Shown here: positions 16,312-25,946 of the stretch, one piece after another
How the letters are laid out: each line of letters opens with the position of its first letter
How positions within the stretch are numbered: the first letter of the stretch is position 1
Made by a program: the position numbers and the translations under genes
Assembly (NCBI GenBank): GCA_021272165.1
Contig: JAJSLK010000081.1
Coordinates: 1 to 38,329, forward strand
Direction of reading: 5' to 3'
DNA length: 38,329 nt
Source: Methylacidiphilales bacterium
Lineage (GTDB): Bacteria > Verrucomicrobiota > Verrucomicrobiia > Methylacidiphilales > UBA1321
Notes under the pieces: generated by a model
Told to the model about the DNA's origin: nothing
Seen by the model: the letters and a program-made list of their open reading frames with translations, nothing else
Database searches by the model: none

Positions 16312-17433
16312 GTGCACCCCTCTAGACCAGGAGCTGATATCAAAATCGTGGCATTTCCGGCCTATGCGAATAGGCAGAGCAATCCGTTCAACAGCCTTCT
16401 CTATGGGCCCATGGAGCAGAGGGGAATCGAGGTCGTCGAATACGCTCCCCGACAGATGTTTTGGGAGCGTGCGGATATCGTTCATGTTCATTGGCCGGAA
16501 ACCAGCATCAACATGCCATCCGGGCGTAAGGCGCTTTGGCACGGTGCCAAGACCTTGCTCCTGCTGGGGCTCACCCGCCTGAGGGGCGCGCGGTTGATCT
16601 GGACGGCGCACAATCTCCGGTCGCATGAGAATCGCCATCCGATTCTGGAAAAATTGTTCTGGTGGGTTTTTGACCAGCAGATCGATGGAATCATTTCGCT
16701 GAGCCGGGCAAACCTGCCGCTGGTGCGGCGGGAGCATATTTTCAGGCGTAAAGTTCCCATGACCGTCATTCGGCACGGGCATTTTCGTGATGCCTATCCG
16801 GGCCAGGTGACCCGTTCCGAAGCGAGGCGGCATTTGGGCCTGGTGGACTCGGGCTGGCGGCTGGGCTGTGTCGGTGTGATCCGGCGCTATAAGGGAATTC
16901 CGGAACTGCTCGGTGCCTGGCGGGAATTTGACCTGCCCGAGGCCCATTTGCTGGTGGCGGGCAGGATTCACGAGCCGCTGCTGGAGCAGGAAATACGATC
17001 GGGTGCCGCGCAGGATGGCCGGATTGAATTCCGGCCGGGAATGATCGACGAAAAGGAGATGCCCTATTTCATCAGCGCGCTCGATGTCATGGTCCTGCCT
17101 TATCGGGCGATCTTTAATTCCGGTTCGGCACTGCTGGCGCTTTCGTTCAATGTGCCGGTTGTCCTGCCGAAAACCGCCGGAATGCTGGAATTGCAGGAGA
17201 TGGTCGGGTCGGATTGGGTCTACCTCTACGAGGGTGATTTCGGGCCGGCCGTTCTGCACGATATTCGCGCGTGGTACCAGAATCGGAAGCCGGCGGGGGA
17301 AGTTTCCCTGGCGGACCTGAACTGGGACATCCTGGCCGAGCAGACGATTTCCTTTTACCTCGAGGTGATGCAGAAAAAGGCAACGTCGTTTGAATCAATG
17401 GCCGAGCCGGTCACCGATCGGCAATCGGCGTGA
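16312..17433 (+). CDS. GT4-like glycosyltransferase
   Basis: The protein has about 373 aa. Two Rossmann halves are visible. The N-terminal half has VHVHWPETS and LIWTAHNLRSHE. The C-terminal half has LGCVGVIRRYKGIPELLGAW, LLVAGRIHEPLLE and a donor-site-like segment with FNSGSALLALSFNVPVVLPKT. It is a GT-B fold sugar transferase probably acting at the cytoplasmic membrane on a polysaccharide or glycolipid; sugar and acceptor are unknown. The start is uncertain: a GTG at 16312 is the longest option. The hydrophobic strand begins at about IKIVAFPAY, and GTG at 16348 would also work but would cut it. An AKR gene follows after 30 bp. Confidence 0.85.
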   Translation: MHPSRPGADIKIVAFPAYANRQSNPFNSLLYGPMEQRGIEVVEYAPRQMFWERADIVHVHWPETSINMPSGRKALWHGAKTLLLLGLTRLRGARLIWTAHNLRSHENRHPILEKLFWWVFDQQIDGIISLSRANLPLVRREHIFRRKVPMTVIRHGHFRDAYPGQVTRSEARRHLGLVDSGWRLGCVGVIRRYKGIPELLGAWREFDLPEAHLLVAGRIHEPLLEQEIRSGAAQDGRIEFRPGMIDEKEMPYFISALDVMVLPYRAIFNSGSALLALSFNVPVVLPKTAGMLELQEMVGSDWVYLYEGDFGPAVLHDIRAWYQNRKPAGEVSLADLNWDILAEQTISFYLEVMQKKATSFESMAEPVTDRQSA

Positions 17434-17463
17434 CTCTTCTGGTTCAATCTCTATCATTGCGTC

Positions 17464-18441
17464 ATGAAACGACGCAAAATCGGCAAATCGAATCTGGAAG
17501 TATCGGAAATCAGCTTTGGCTGCTGGACCATGGGCGGCCTGAATTGGGTGAACGGCTCGCCCAATGGCTGGGCCAATGTCGATGAGGACGAGATCATTCG
17601 CGCCATTAAAATAGGTCTCGATGCCGGGGTGAATCATTTCGACAACGCCGATGTCTACGGCAATGGCCGGGCGGAGCGGATGCTGGCCCGGGCTTTCAAG
17701 AAGCTGGGCGTAAAATCGACGGACTATATCGTTGCCAGCAAGATCGGCCATTTTCCCGGTACGGCGGAGCATGCCTATGAGCCGGCCCATATCCGCCATC
17801 AGTGCGAGCAATCGCTCATCAACCTGCAGCGGGACTACATCGACATCTATTATTTTCACCACGGCGATTTCGGTCCCGGCCGCCGTTACCTGCCCGCCGC
17901 AGCGGAGACGATGAACCAGCTCGTCAAAGAAGGCAAAGTGCGGGTGAAAGGATTGTCCGCCTATAACATCGAGGATTTTGAGGAGGTTGTGCCGGTCGTG
18001 AAGCCCGAGGCGCTGCAATCATGGGCCAATGCGCTCGATGACCGCTTCGTCCAACCCGGATCGCGCCTGGTCAAGCTCATGGATCAGCACGATCTCACTT
18101 TCGTTGCGTTCAGTCCGCTGGCCCAGGGTATCTTGCTCGACAAGTACGATCCGGCCAAGCCGCCGGCCTTCGAGTCGGGCGACAACCGGAAGGATCATCA
18201 GGCCTTTGGCGCGGAGAACCTGAAGCGGCTCAAGCCGAAGCTCGAAAAGCTCAAGGCCCGCTTCGGTTCCAGCACGGAAACGCTTGCGGCAACCGCGCTC
18301 AATTACATCCTGGCCCAGCCGCGGGTCGCCTGCGTCATTCCCGGCTTCCGCAACGAAAACCAGGCCCGCTGTAATCTCGGCGCGACGAAGCAGGAACTTA
18401 CGCCGGAGGATATCCGATTTATCCGCGACACTCTGGCCTGA
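17464..18441 (+). CDS. Aldo/keto reductase family oxidoreductase
   Basis: The protein has 325 aa, close to the family norm. The (alpha/beta)8 barrel AKR signature is present with the full tetrad: D60 and Y65 in FDNADVYGNG, K93 in VASKIG and H132 in YYFHHGD. The C-terminal NADPH-binding motif is seen in PRVACVIPGFRNENQARCNLG. It should reduce aldehydes or sugars using NADPH in the cytoplasm; the substrate is unknown. The start ATG follows the glycosyltransferase stop by 30 bp, but no shared pathway is evident. It ends 21 bp before a convergent gene. Confidence 0.9.
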   Translation: MKRRKIGKSNLEVSEISFGCWTMGGLNWVNGSPNGWANVDEDEIIRAIKIGLDAGVNHFDNADVYGNGRAERMLARAFKKLGVKSTDYIVASKIGHFPGTAEHAYEPAHIRHQCEQSLINLQRDYIDIYYFHHGDFGPGRRYLPAAAETMNQLVKEGKVRVKGLSAYNIEDFEEVVPVVKPEALQSWANALDDRFVQPGSRLVKLMDQHDLTFVAFSPLAQGILLDKYDPAKPPAFESGDNRKDHQAFGAENLKRLKPKLEKLKARFGSSTETLAATALNYILAQPRVACVIPGFRNENQARCNLGATKQELTPEDIRFIRDTLA

Positions 18442-18462
18442 GGCGCTCTTGGGTCACGCAAA

Positions 18463-20442
18463 TCAGGGCCGTGTCTTTCTCACCCACATGCCCCAGTGGC
18501 CCTTGTTGTAGTCGAAGGTCGACCTCCAATCGTAGTCTTCCTTGATGGCGTCGTTGATGACGGGCCAGATATCGAGCCCGCGATCGTTGTCCTTGTTGAT
18601 CCAGACGATGTAATCGACGCCGCCCGGCACCGCGGCCCGCAGCCAGCTGGCCGGATTTTCGAGCTTGCCGGTGTAAAACTTGTCCCGGTTCTCCGCGAGC
18701 CGCGCAATGTCCTCACGGCCTTCGCGCCAAAGAATTTCATGCCCGGTCCATCCGCCCAGCGAATAATGTCCCGTGAAGAGGGCCAGGGAGGTGCCGGTAT
18801 CGGCGGAGTTTGGGGTGGAACTTTCGAGCACGACCCCGCGCGGCATGGTCTGAAGCTGCTGGTAAATGGCGTTTTGCTCGGTGTTATCGGTGAACCAGGC
18901 GTAGCCGTCGAGGCGCCCCATGTGGGGGTGGGAATTGTTCCACCAATAAGTGGAAAAGATCCAGAGGTTGCCCACCAATGTCAGGACCATGACGATAAGG
19001 CCGAGGCGGCGCAGGACCAGATTCCGCCAGACGGAAATCAGGCCGAGCATGAGAACTAGCGCATAAGTCCACGGCCACCATTTCAATGTCGTGTTGAAGA
19101 CGGCGGCATCTCCTCCGTAAATATCGTGGATGTAGAAAAAATAGGTGCCGAGCAACGCGCCGATGCCGACGGTGACAGTGAAGAGCGCAAACGAATCGGT
19201 CCGGGCGGCGCGAAGGCAGACGAGCCACATCAGGAAAGCGGGAAGCATGACCGCCAGCCAGTCGAGGAGCGGAGGCCGTTCCTTGACCCACTCAAAATGA
19301 ATCGGATAGTAGCGTGACTCGTAGGCGAAATAGCTGAAGTAGGGCAGGATCAGGATGACGCAACCGAGAACGCTGGCCAGAATGTGGATCCACGAGTCGC
19401 CACGTCCGATCCACCAGCGATAAACAAGCCAGCAGACGACCAGCGCGACCTGGAGCGGAAGGATCCAGGTATTACTGACCAGGATGAAAACCGCGGTGGC
19501 GATGGCGGCCGTGACGCAAAACTTGTCGGTCTTGCTTCCAGGTTGGGCGCTTTCGGCGGTGCCAATGGCGAGAATCGCCAGGCCGAAAAAGGCGAGGCTG
19601 CTCAGGGAGGGGTGGAAGTCTCCCAGCATGATGATGTAGGAGTAATATTCCATCGGGGCATCGACCTTGCTGGCCCCGAGAAAATGGATCAGCTCGAGGC
19701 CAAAAGGAGTTATGCCCGGCGTCGTAGGCATCGCATAACTGCCGGTGAATCGCATCGCAAGCAGAGGCGACGGCAAAAAATGAGAACTCATGAAGGGCGT
19801 CAGCAACGTCGTGCCGTTGCCGCCCAGCGCCGTGACGATGCCGGCCCAAAGTCCGGCCCCGAAGGAACGCGTTGCCGCCTGGACGCCGGCGCCGGTTCCC
19901 GCGACGCCCATGGCGACGACGACGCAATAGCCGAGCTGGTAGGTCAGGCCGGGGCCGCAGCCGATGAAGCGATGAATCAGTCCCGCGGCGTAATATTGAA
20001 AGATATAATAGCTGTCGTCCTTCGTGCCTTTCATCCAGACGTCTTCGGCCGGGAGGTGGCCGCCGGTGGAGTAGGAGACGAGATGATCCATGTCGGGCAG
20101 CATCTCGCTGATGTCATAAATATCGGGGTAGGAAAAGCGCCAGAAAAGGCAGACCGAGAAGCCGAGGATGAAGAACCAAAGGACTGGCTCGCGCAGGAGG
20201 GTTTTTCCCGCCCGGCCCATGAGCCAAAGCGAATAGGCGAAGGCGGGAATCCAAAGCCACGGCATCTGTCCCAGCGGGAAATAATGCTCAAAGCAGAAGA
20301 GAACCCCGGTGAAGGCGAGCGGCGCGAAACAGAAATGGAGCGCAAAGGGAATTTCCGGCAGGAGCCGCTTGCTCGCCAGTCCCAGCCCAATCAGACAGGT
20401 GACCAGAATGGCGATTTGAAAAAGATCGGCGAGTAAGGGCAT
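18463..20442 (-). CDS. Large multi-TM protein, DUF2298-like/GT-C type
   Basis: The protein has 659 aa with about 12 or more predicted hydrophobic segments. The most informative region is at about residues 110-150: SEMLPDMDHLVSYSTGGHLP, then EDVWMKG and SYYIFQYYAAG. It resembles the DUF2298 (YYY-type) membrane proteins and suggests a GT-C-like polyprenyl-sugar transferase fold. An acidic loop (DMDH) follows TM helices as in that fold, and a soluble C-terminal part ends HWGMWVRKTRP. Function is not known. It follows the GlgX-type gene on the same strand with a 72-bp gap. Confidence 0.65.
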   Translation of the reverse strand: MPLLADLFQIAILVTCLIGLGLASKRLLPEIPFALHFCFAPLAFTGVLFCFEHYFPLGQMPWLWIPAFAYSLWLMGRAGKTLLREPVLWFFILGFSVCLFWRFSYPDIYDISEMLPDMDHLVSYSTGGHLPAEDVWMKGTKDDSYYIFQYYAAGLIHRFIGCGPGLTYQLGYCVVVAMGVAGTGAGVQAATRSFGAGLWAGIVTALGGNGTTLLTPFMSSHFLPSPLLAMRFTGSYAMPTTPGITPFGLELIHFLGASKVDAPMEYYSYIIMLGDFHPSLSSLAFFGLAILAIGTAESAQPGSKTDKFCVTAAIATAVFILVSNTWILPLQVALVVCWLVYRWWIGRGDSWIHILASVLGCVILILPYFSYFAYESRYYPIHFEWVKERPPLLDWLAVMLPAFLMWLVCLRAARTDSFALFTVTVGIGALLGTYFFYIHDIYGGDAAVFNTTLKWWPWTYALVLMLGLISVWRNLVLRRLGLIVMVLTLVGNLWIFSTYWWNNSHPHMGRLDGYAWFTDNTEQNAIYQQLQTMPRGVVLESSTPNSADTGTSLALFTGHYSLGGWTGHEILWREGREDIARLAENRDKFYTGKLENPASWLRAAVPGGVDYIVWINKDNDRGLDIWPVINDAIKEDYDWRSTFDYNKGHWGMWVRKTRP

Positions 20443-20514
20443 GGAACGGCGGCGGATGGGTTGAACTTGCCGGGAGGCTATCCAAAAAATTGGGACAGGT
20501 CGCGCCGAAATATT

Positions 20515-22596
20515 TTACGTCGTTGCTCCGGAATGGCGTGGACGCAAAAGAACGACCACCGAGCGGGCGCCCACCAGATAATGGTGGCTTTCCAACGAAT
20601 GCTCTTGGCCCGGCTGAACAAAATCGTCCGGGCAGGGGCGGGACGTATCGACGAGGCGAAGCCAGTCCGACGGGGAGCCTTCCTGGATGTGGAAGAAGCA
20701 CTCTTCCCAGTGGCTGTTGATCATCACGTAAATATCGTCATCGCCCAAAGAATCGCCATGGAGGCAATAGGCGAGAGCATGGGAATCGGGACCAAGATCA
20801 GGCGGGCCGTCGGCCCCATACCAGGTCACATCCTCACGCCAGAAGGTGGGCCGGCCGATGGAGGGATGCGCCTTGCGGAAGGCGATCATCAGCTTGAAGA
20901 AGCGGAAAACATCTCCGTATTGCTGCAGGCGGCCCCAGTCGAGCCAGGCGATTTCATTGTCCTGGTTGTAGGGATTGTTGTTGCCATGCTGGGTGTTGAG
21001 GAACTCGTCGCCGGCAACCATCATCGGCGTCCCGTGGGCGAGGAAAAGGACTGCGCAGAAATTTCGCACCTGCCGCCGGCGGAGGGCTTCAACTTCCGGG
21101 GGCGTGCCGATATCGCCCTCGTGACCGCAATTCCAGCTCAGGTTGTAGTCGGAGCCGTCGGTGTTGTCGTGTCCATTGGCCTCATTGTGCTTTTGGTTGT
21201 AGGAGACCAGGTCATAGAGGCAAAAGCCGTCGTGAGCGGTGATGAAATTAATGCTCTGGTGCGGCCGGTACGTTTCGTGAAGCTTGTCGGGAAAGAGATC
21301 GTTGCTGCCATAGAGCCGCTGCATGAGCGGCCCAACCATACCCGGGTCACTTTTGACGAATGAGCGGACGTCGTCGCGGAACTGGCCATTCCATTGCATC
21401 CAGTCGAGGCCCGGAAAAGCGCGGCCCAGTTGGTAGCTGCCGATGTCCCACGCCTCTGCAACCAGCATCACGTCGAGCAGGCGTCCCAGGTAGCTGATTT
21501 CCATGATCAGGGGCGATTCGCTCTGATCCATGAGGCCGGTGCTGGAGCGGGAAAAGATCGAGGCGAGATCGAAGCGAAAACCGTCGACCCCCATTTTGCG
21601 GCCCCAAAAGCGAAGGCTCTCCAGCACCAGGGCTCGTCCGGCGGGATGACCGGTGCGAAGCGTGTTGCCGCATCCCGTGTCGTTGAGATAGCAGCGATGG
21701 TCGCGGTTGAGCAGGTAATAGCTTTTGTTGTCGATGCCGCGAAAGCTGTAGTTGGGCCCGTATTCGTTCCCCTCCGCGGTGTGATTGTAGACGACATCGA
21801 GCCATAGCTCGATGCCGACAGAATGGAGCGCGCGGATCATTTCGCGAAATTCGTCAAAGGCATCCCCCGTCGCGTACTGGCGATGGGGTGAAAAAAAGTT
21901 GAGGGTCATGTAGCCCCAATAGTTGCCTTCCTGCGGATCAAACTGATGGATAGGGAGAAGTTCAACCACCGTGACGCCGAGTTCCTGAAGATAGGGGATT
22001 TTCTCGATCAGGCCGGCGAAGGTGCCGCGCTTGCCTTCCGTCACGCCTGAATTGGGATTCGCCGTGAAGCCCTTGACGTGCAGCTCATAGATCACGACGT
22101 CGTGCAGATGATGCGGCGCGCGGCCAATGTTCCGGGCCAGCGCCTGGCGTGGTTTCAGGAGCATGCCGAGCGGCGCCTTGCCGTCCGTCGGGCCCGGTTC
22201 CTCGCACGCCTTGCGGCTGAAGCCGGGGGGAAAGAAAACTTCTGGCGTATAGGGATCGAGCAGAATTTTCTCCGGATCGAAACGATGACCGCGCCGGATT
22301 TCCCTCGGGCCGTCGACACGGTAGGCGTAAAGCGTGGCGCCGTTCATCGCCGCGACCGGAATGCGGCAATGCCAGATGTTCCCCGTTTTGTGTTCGGGAT
22401 GGCGGAGGTCAAAGGTAAAGACCGGCGTGACGGAATCGTCCGTGCGATAGCAAAGAAGCGTCACGTGGGTGGCGTGGCGCGAGAAGAGCGCGAAGTTGAA
22501 AGCCTGCTCCTCTTCGATCCAGGTTGCGCCAAAGGGCCAGACCTGGCCGGCGGGAAAATCGATCGGCGGCGTCGGAATCGGGTGGATGTCATCCAT
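20515..22596 (-). CDS. glgX: Glycogen debranching enzyme, GlgX/isoamylase type (GH13)
   Basis: The protein has 693 aa. An N-terminal CBM48 (FNFALFSRHATHVTLLCYR) is followed by a GH13_11-type barrel with YELHVKGFT and DVVYNHTAEG. The catalytic acids are D343 in GFRFDLAS, E381 in VAEAWDIG and D456 in TAHDGF. The GDEFLNTQHGNNNPYNQDNE segment is diagnostic of GlgX/isoamylases. It hydrolyses alpha-1,6 branches of glycogen limit dextrins in the cytoplasm. Some members belong to the TreX-type, which feeds trehalose synthesis. It pairs functionally with the GH13 branching-like gene at 2159, though the two are 16 kb apart. Confidence 0.92.
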   Translation of the reverse strand: MDDIHPIPTPPIDFPAGQVWPFGATWIEEEQAFNFALFSRHATHVTLLCYRTDDSVTPVFTFDLRHPEHKTGNIWHCRIPVAAMNGATLYAYRVDGPREIRRGHRFDPEKILLDPYTPEVFFPPGFSRKACEEPGPTDGKAPLGMLLKPRQALARNIGRAPHHLHDVVIYELHVKGFTANPNSGVTEGKRGTFAGLIEKIPYLQELGVTVVELLPIHQFDPQEGNYWGYMTLNFFSPHRQYATGDAFDEFREMIRALHSVGIELWLDVVYNHTAEGNEYGPNYSFRGIDNKSYYLLNRDHRCYLNDTGCGNTLRTGHPAGRALVLESLRFWGRKMGVDGFRFDLASIFSRSSTGLMDQSESPLIMEISYLGRLLDVMLVAEAWDIGSYQLGRAFPGLDWMQWNGQFRDDVRSFVKSDPGMVGPLMQRLYGSNDLFPDKLHETYRPHQSINFITAHDGFCLYDLVSYNQKHNEANGHDNTDGSDYNLSWNCGHEGDIGTPPEVEALRRRQVRNFCAVLFLAHGTPMMVAGDEFLNTQHGNNNPYNQDNEIAWLDWGRLQQYGDVFRFFKLMIAFRKAHPSIGRPTFWREDVTWYGADGPPDLGPDSHALAYCLHGDSLGDDDIYVMINSHWEECFFHIQEGSPSDWLRLVDTSRPCPDDFVQPGQEHSLESHHYLVGARSVVVLLRPRHSGATT

Positions 22597-22646
22597 GGTG
22601 AAGAATGCGGTCAGAACATGACGCCGGAATGATCCATGCCCGTTCG

Positions 22647-22928
22647 TCAGGATTCTGTCGGGGGCTGTTGCGCAAAGCTGTGGAGGATGCTATTCGGTGG
22701 TTTCGGCGGAGGTGGTTCCGGTTCCGTCACGCCTTTGCCTGCGTCGAAACGCTCGCGGGTCTGCCCCGCGGGGCGCACCTCGCAATGGCGCAGAAGCGCA
22801 CGGACCTCGCCTTGCACGATGATGCCGGGATCATTCTTGTCCTTGCTGAAATCGTCGACGACCGTCAGTACCTCGCCCGTGGTGAGGAGCATGATTTTGT
22901 CGTTCCGTTTGTAGGTTTTTAGGCTCAC
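22647..22928 (-). CDS. Small protein with Pro-rich tail, unknown
   Basis: The protein has about 93 aa if it starts at GTG 22928. The N-terminal ~50 residues form a beta-rich segment (KIMLLTTGEVLTVVDDF, then IIVQGEVRALLRHCEV) like a small SH3-type barrel. The tail is disordered and Pro-rich (TEPEPPPPKPPNS). No family is recognised with confidence. It is on the same strand as, and 50 bp upstream of, the glgX-like gene. An overlapping plus-strand frame (22605-22922) looks like a shadow. Confidence 0.45.
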   Translation of the reverse strand: MSLKTYKRNDKIMLLTTGEVLTVVDDFSKDKNDPGIIVQGEVRALLRHCEVRPAGQTRERFDAGKGVTEPEPPPPKPPNSILHSFAQQPPTES

Positions 22929-23033
22929 GGGTTAGGTAATTGCTTGGTTTGCGCATTGTGGCAAGAATTCTTTAGTAAACAGCTTGAAATAACCCATGCG
23001 CGTGTACTCTTGTCATCGTGTTCACATAACCGC

Positions 23034-23720
23034 ATGGACGTCGCGATTCTACAGCACGCCATCTACGAAGGCCCCGGGGAAATTGCCGAATGGGCGAAAC
23101 TGCGCGGCCATGCCGTCGCAACGCACCACCTTTACCGCGGCGACTCCCTGCCCGCGCTGGCCGATTTTGACTGTCTCGTTGTCATGGGCGGCGAAATGAA
23201 TATCTATCAATATCGCGACTGGCCGTGGCTCCGGCCTGAAAGCGCGCTGATCCGTTCCGCACTTGGTCAGGGAAAGCGGGCCATCGGCATTTGCCTTGGC
23301 GCGCAATTCATCGCCGATGTCATGGGCTCGCGCGTTTTTCAGAATGGGGAGATCGAGCTTGGCTGGCTGCCGATCGCATGGACTCCTGAGTCGCGTGCGA
23401 TGTTTTCAGAGCTTCCCTCCAGTTCGACCGTGCTTCACTGGCACGGTGATACTTTCGGCCTGCCGGCGGGAGCGACGCGGCTGGCCTTGAGCGCGGGTTG
23501 CCCAGAGCAAGGTTTCGTGATCCCGGGACAGTGTCTGGGCCTGCAGTTCCATCTCGAGGTCGATCCCGTTTTGGTGAAGGAATTCGTCCAGGGTCAAAGC
23601 GAATGGCCGAAAGGGCAGTACGTCCAGACGGCGGAGACAATTTTGAAAGAGGCTGCCCAGCATTGCGACCGCAACCGGCAGCTGCTGCACGGGTTGCTCG
23701 ATCGGTTCGTCGAAAGCTGA
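23034..23720 (+). CDS. Class I glutamine amidotransferase (GMP synthase-like)
   Basis: The protein has 229 aa, the size of stand-alone GATase1 proteins. The nucleophile elbow GICLGAQ has C87, and the His-Glu dyad is H173/E175 in GLQFHLEVD. DFDCLVVMGGEMNIYQY is the usual front motif of this group. It hydrolyses glutamine and passes ammonia to an unidentified acceptor; no synthetase partner gene is adjacent. Members are often called GMP synthase-like without that activity. The frame is open upstream to 22944, but MDVAILQHA at 23034 fits the family start. It ends 3 bp from a convergent gene. Confidence 0.88.
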   Translation: MDVAILQHAIYEGPGEIAEWAKLRGHAVATHHLYRGDSLPALADFDCLVVMGGEMNIYQYRDWPWLRPESALIRSALGQGKRAIGICLGAQFIADVMGSRVFQNGEIELGWLPIAWTPESRAMFSELPSSSTVLHWHGDTFGLPAGATRLALSAGCPEQGFVIPGQCLGLQFHLEVDPVLVKEFVQGQSEWPKGQYVQTAETILKEAAQHCDRNRQLLHGLLDRFVES

Positions 23721-23723
23721 AAT

Positions 23724-24626
23724 TTAGGCCACGAGCATTGCCGCGCCGAAGACTCCGGCGCTATCGCCCAAGGTGGGCTTTAGCAACGCCGCCTCGAATC
23801 GGGAATTGAAAATGGCCGTGGTGATCTTGGCCCGTGTCTTTTCCGTGTAGAGAGCGCCAATGTTGCCCACGCCGCCGCCGAGGACGATGGCATGGGGATC
23901 GAGCACGTCGATAATGATGCCAATTGCGCGTGCAAAATGATCGGTCAGCCTCTCGATGGTCGCGACCGCATCGGAATCTGAGTTATCTTCAGCCTGGGCG
24001 GCGATTTCCCGCAAGGGGCGCGCCTTTCCCGAGCGTTTGGCATAGAAGCGCTCCAGCGCCGGCCCGGCGATAAAGGCTTCCACCGTTCCACGCGTGCCGT
24101 AATTCGAGACCGGGCCGCTCGGGTCGAGCACCAGTTGTCCCCATTCGCCGGCGATGCCGTGGCACCCGGTGAGAACCCGGCCATTGACTACGATTCCGCC
24201 CCCCACACCCGTGCCGAGGATGACGCCGAAAACAGTGGGATAATTTTTGGCCGCACCGAGAATCGCCTCGGCCAGAGCGAAGCAGTTGGCGTCGTTGCTC
24301 AACACGAGCTTCACCCCCAGGTCGGACTCAAGGTCCTGCTGAAGCGGCTGGCCATTCAGGCACTGGGTGTTGGAATTCTTGAGCATACGCGTGCCGGGGT
24401 CGATCACGCCCGGCGTCCCTATGCCGATTTCCGGGGGGAGGGGAAGACCTGATTCCGCGCTGATGGTGTCGCAGAGCTTTTTGATCTGGCTACGGATATG
24501 GCCATAGCCCTTCTCCGCTTCGGTCGGGACGCGGAGACGGCAGAGCGGCTTGTCGGGCGCGGCGGTATCGATGATGGCGCCTTCGATTTTCGTCCCGCCA
24601 AGGTCGATGCCCCAAACCAACGCCAT
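23724..24626 (-). CDS. ROK-family sugar kinase lacking the zinc ligands
   Basis: The protein has 300 aa. The phosphate-1 motif GIDLGGTK is at residues 6-13, the catalytic Asp is in LSNDANCFA, and the ATP loop is LGTGVGGGIV. The usual ROK zinc motif after GEWGH is altered: His to Gln at 164, and the three Cys to Ser 174, Tyr 176 and Thr 181, while E183 is kept. The kinase core otherwise looks intact, so activity on glucose, fructose or another hexose is likely. Most ROK kinases bind structural zinc; this one appears zinc-free. It ends 24 bp upstream of the clpX stop in genomic order and lies on the same strand downstream of the tig-clpP-clpX operon. Confidence 0.88.
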   Translation of the reverse strand: MALVWGIDLGGTKIEGAIIDTAAPDKPLCRLRVPTEAEKGYGHIRSQIKKLCDTISAESGLPLPPEIGIGTPGVIDPGTRMLKNSNTQCLNGQPLQQDLESDLGVKLVLSNDANCFALAEAILGAAKNYPTVFGVILGTGVGGGIVVNGRVLTGCHGIAGEWGQLVLDPSGPVSNYGTRGTVEAFIAGPALERFYAKRSGKARPLREIAAQAEDNSDSDAVATIERLTDHFARAIGIIIDVLDPHAIVLGGGVGNIGALYTEKTRAKITTAIFNSRFEAALLKPTLGDSAGVFGAAMLVA

Positions 24627-24650
24627 AAGGTGGGGCGAAAAGGCTGGGCC

Positions 24651-25937
24651 CTAGGCCGCTTCCTTGTCCTGCTTGCGGCGGATCAGCGGCGACTTCTTGC
24701 CGTCGATCACCGCGCGATTGATCGTCACTTCGACAATGTCCTCGCGCGAGGGAAGATCGTACATGAGATCGAGCATGATCTTTTCGAGGATGGCGCGCAG
24801 CGCGCGGGCGCCGGTGCCTTTGCGGGTTGCCTCCTGGGCCAGCGCCTTGAGCGCATCCTTGGTGAAGGTCAGCCCCACATTGTCCATGGCGAAAAGCTTC
24901 GTGTACTGCTTGGTCAGCGCGTTCTTGGTCTCGGTGAGAACCTCGACCAGTTCCTCCTCGGTCAGCTCATCGAGCACGCTGATCATCGGCAACCGCCCGA
25001 TGAACTCGGGAATCAGGCCGAAATTGAGCAGGTCTTCCGGCTCGACCTGCCGCAGCACGGCGGTCGGCGGTTGCGACGCGTCGGTCTGTTCCACATTCTT
25101 GGACCGTCCGAAACCAAGCGTGTTGCGACCGATGCGCCGCTGGATGATCTTGTCGAGGCCGACGAAGGCGCCGCCGCAGATGAAGAGAATGCGCTCGGTG
25201 TTGACCTGAATGTATTCCTGGTGCGGATGTTTGCGGCCGCCCTGGGGAGGGACGTTGCAGACCGTGCCTTCGAGAATCTTGAGCAGGCCCTGCTGTACGC
25301 CTTCGCCCGAAACGTCGCGGGTGATCGAAACGTTGTCGGTCTTGCGGCCGATCTTGTCGATCTCGTCGATGTAGACGATGCCGATTTCCGCGCGCTTCAC
25401 GTCGTAATCGGCATTTTGCAGCAACCGCAGCACAATGGTTTCAACGTCCTCGCCGACATAACCGGCTTCGGTGATCGTCGTCGCATCGGCGATGCAGAAA
25501 GGGACGTCGAGAATCCGCGCCAGCGTGCGGGCCAAAAGGGTTTTGCCGGAGCCGGTCGGGCCGATGAGCAGGATGTTGCTCTTTTCGATTTCGACCTCGG
25601 ACGAGGAATTGAGCGCGATCTCGGTCTTCTGGCGGTTCGCCTGGGTGGCGAGGATGCGCTTGTAGTGGTTGTGCACCGCGACAGCGAGGGTCTTCTTCGC
25701 GAATTCCTGTCCGATGACGTAACGGTCCATCTCGCGCTTGATGTCGGCCGGCTTGATCAGCGGAACCTCGGTATTGGAGCGACGCGATTCCTCCTTCGTC
25801 TCTTTATCGAGGATATTTTTGCAGACCGTGATGCAGCTGTCGCAAATGTAGACGCCGGGGCCGGCAATCAGCTTGCGGACTTCGGCATGGCTCTTCCCGC
25901 AGAAGGAGCACATCGTGAGGTTTGCGGGACGGGCCAT
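24651..25937 (-). CDS. clpX: ATP-dependent Clp protease ATP-binding subunit ClpX
   Basis: The protein has 428 aa. The N-terminal zinc finger has C10, C13, C32 and C35. The AAA+ domain follows with Walker A GPTGSGKT, Walker [10 protein letters not shown], the [12 protein letters not shown]-like segment (here [15 protein letters not shown]) and the ClpP-docking loop region with IGRLP. The C-terminal sensor domain has GARALRAI. ClpX unfolds tagged substrates and feeds them to ClpP in the cytoplasm. The gene follows clpP by 9 bp and shares its transcript. Confidence 0.98.
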   Translation of the reverse strand: MARPANLTMCSFCGKSHAEVRKLIAGPGVYICDSCITVCKNILDKETKEESRRSNTEVPLIKPADIKREMDRYVIGQEFAKKTLAVAVHNHYKRILATQANRQKTEIALNSSSEVEIEKSNILLIGPTGSGKTLLARTLARILDVPFCIADATTITEAGYVGEDVETIVLRLLQNADYDVKRAEIGIVYIDEIDKIGRKTDNVSITRDVSGEGVQQGLLKILEGTVCNVPPQGGRKHPHQEYIQVNTERILFICGGAFVGLDKIIQRRIGRNTLGFGRSKNVEQTDASQPPTAVLRQVEPEDLLNFGLIPEFIGRLPMISVLDELTEEELVEVLTETKNALTKQYTKLFAMDNVGLTFTKDALKALAQEATRKGTGARALRAILEKIMLDLMYDLPSREDIVEVTINRAVIDGKKSPLIRRKQDKEAA

Positions 25938-25946
25938 GGCTGGATT

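Noticed and set aside
15727-17259. 510-residue minus-strand frame spanning the tRNA and glycosyltransferase
   Set aside because: It reads through tRNA-Leu(GAG) and opposite a clear glycosyltransferase, so it is not a gene.
19384-20436. 350-residue plus-strand frame opposite the DUF2298-like gene
   Set aside because: It is Glu/Arg/Gly-rich shadow sequence opposite a hydrophobic membrane protein, with no domain.
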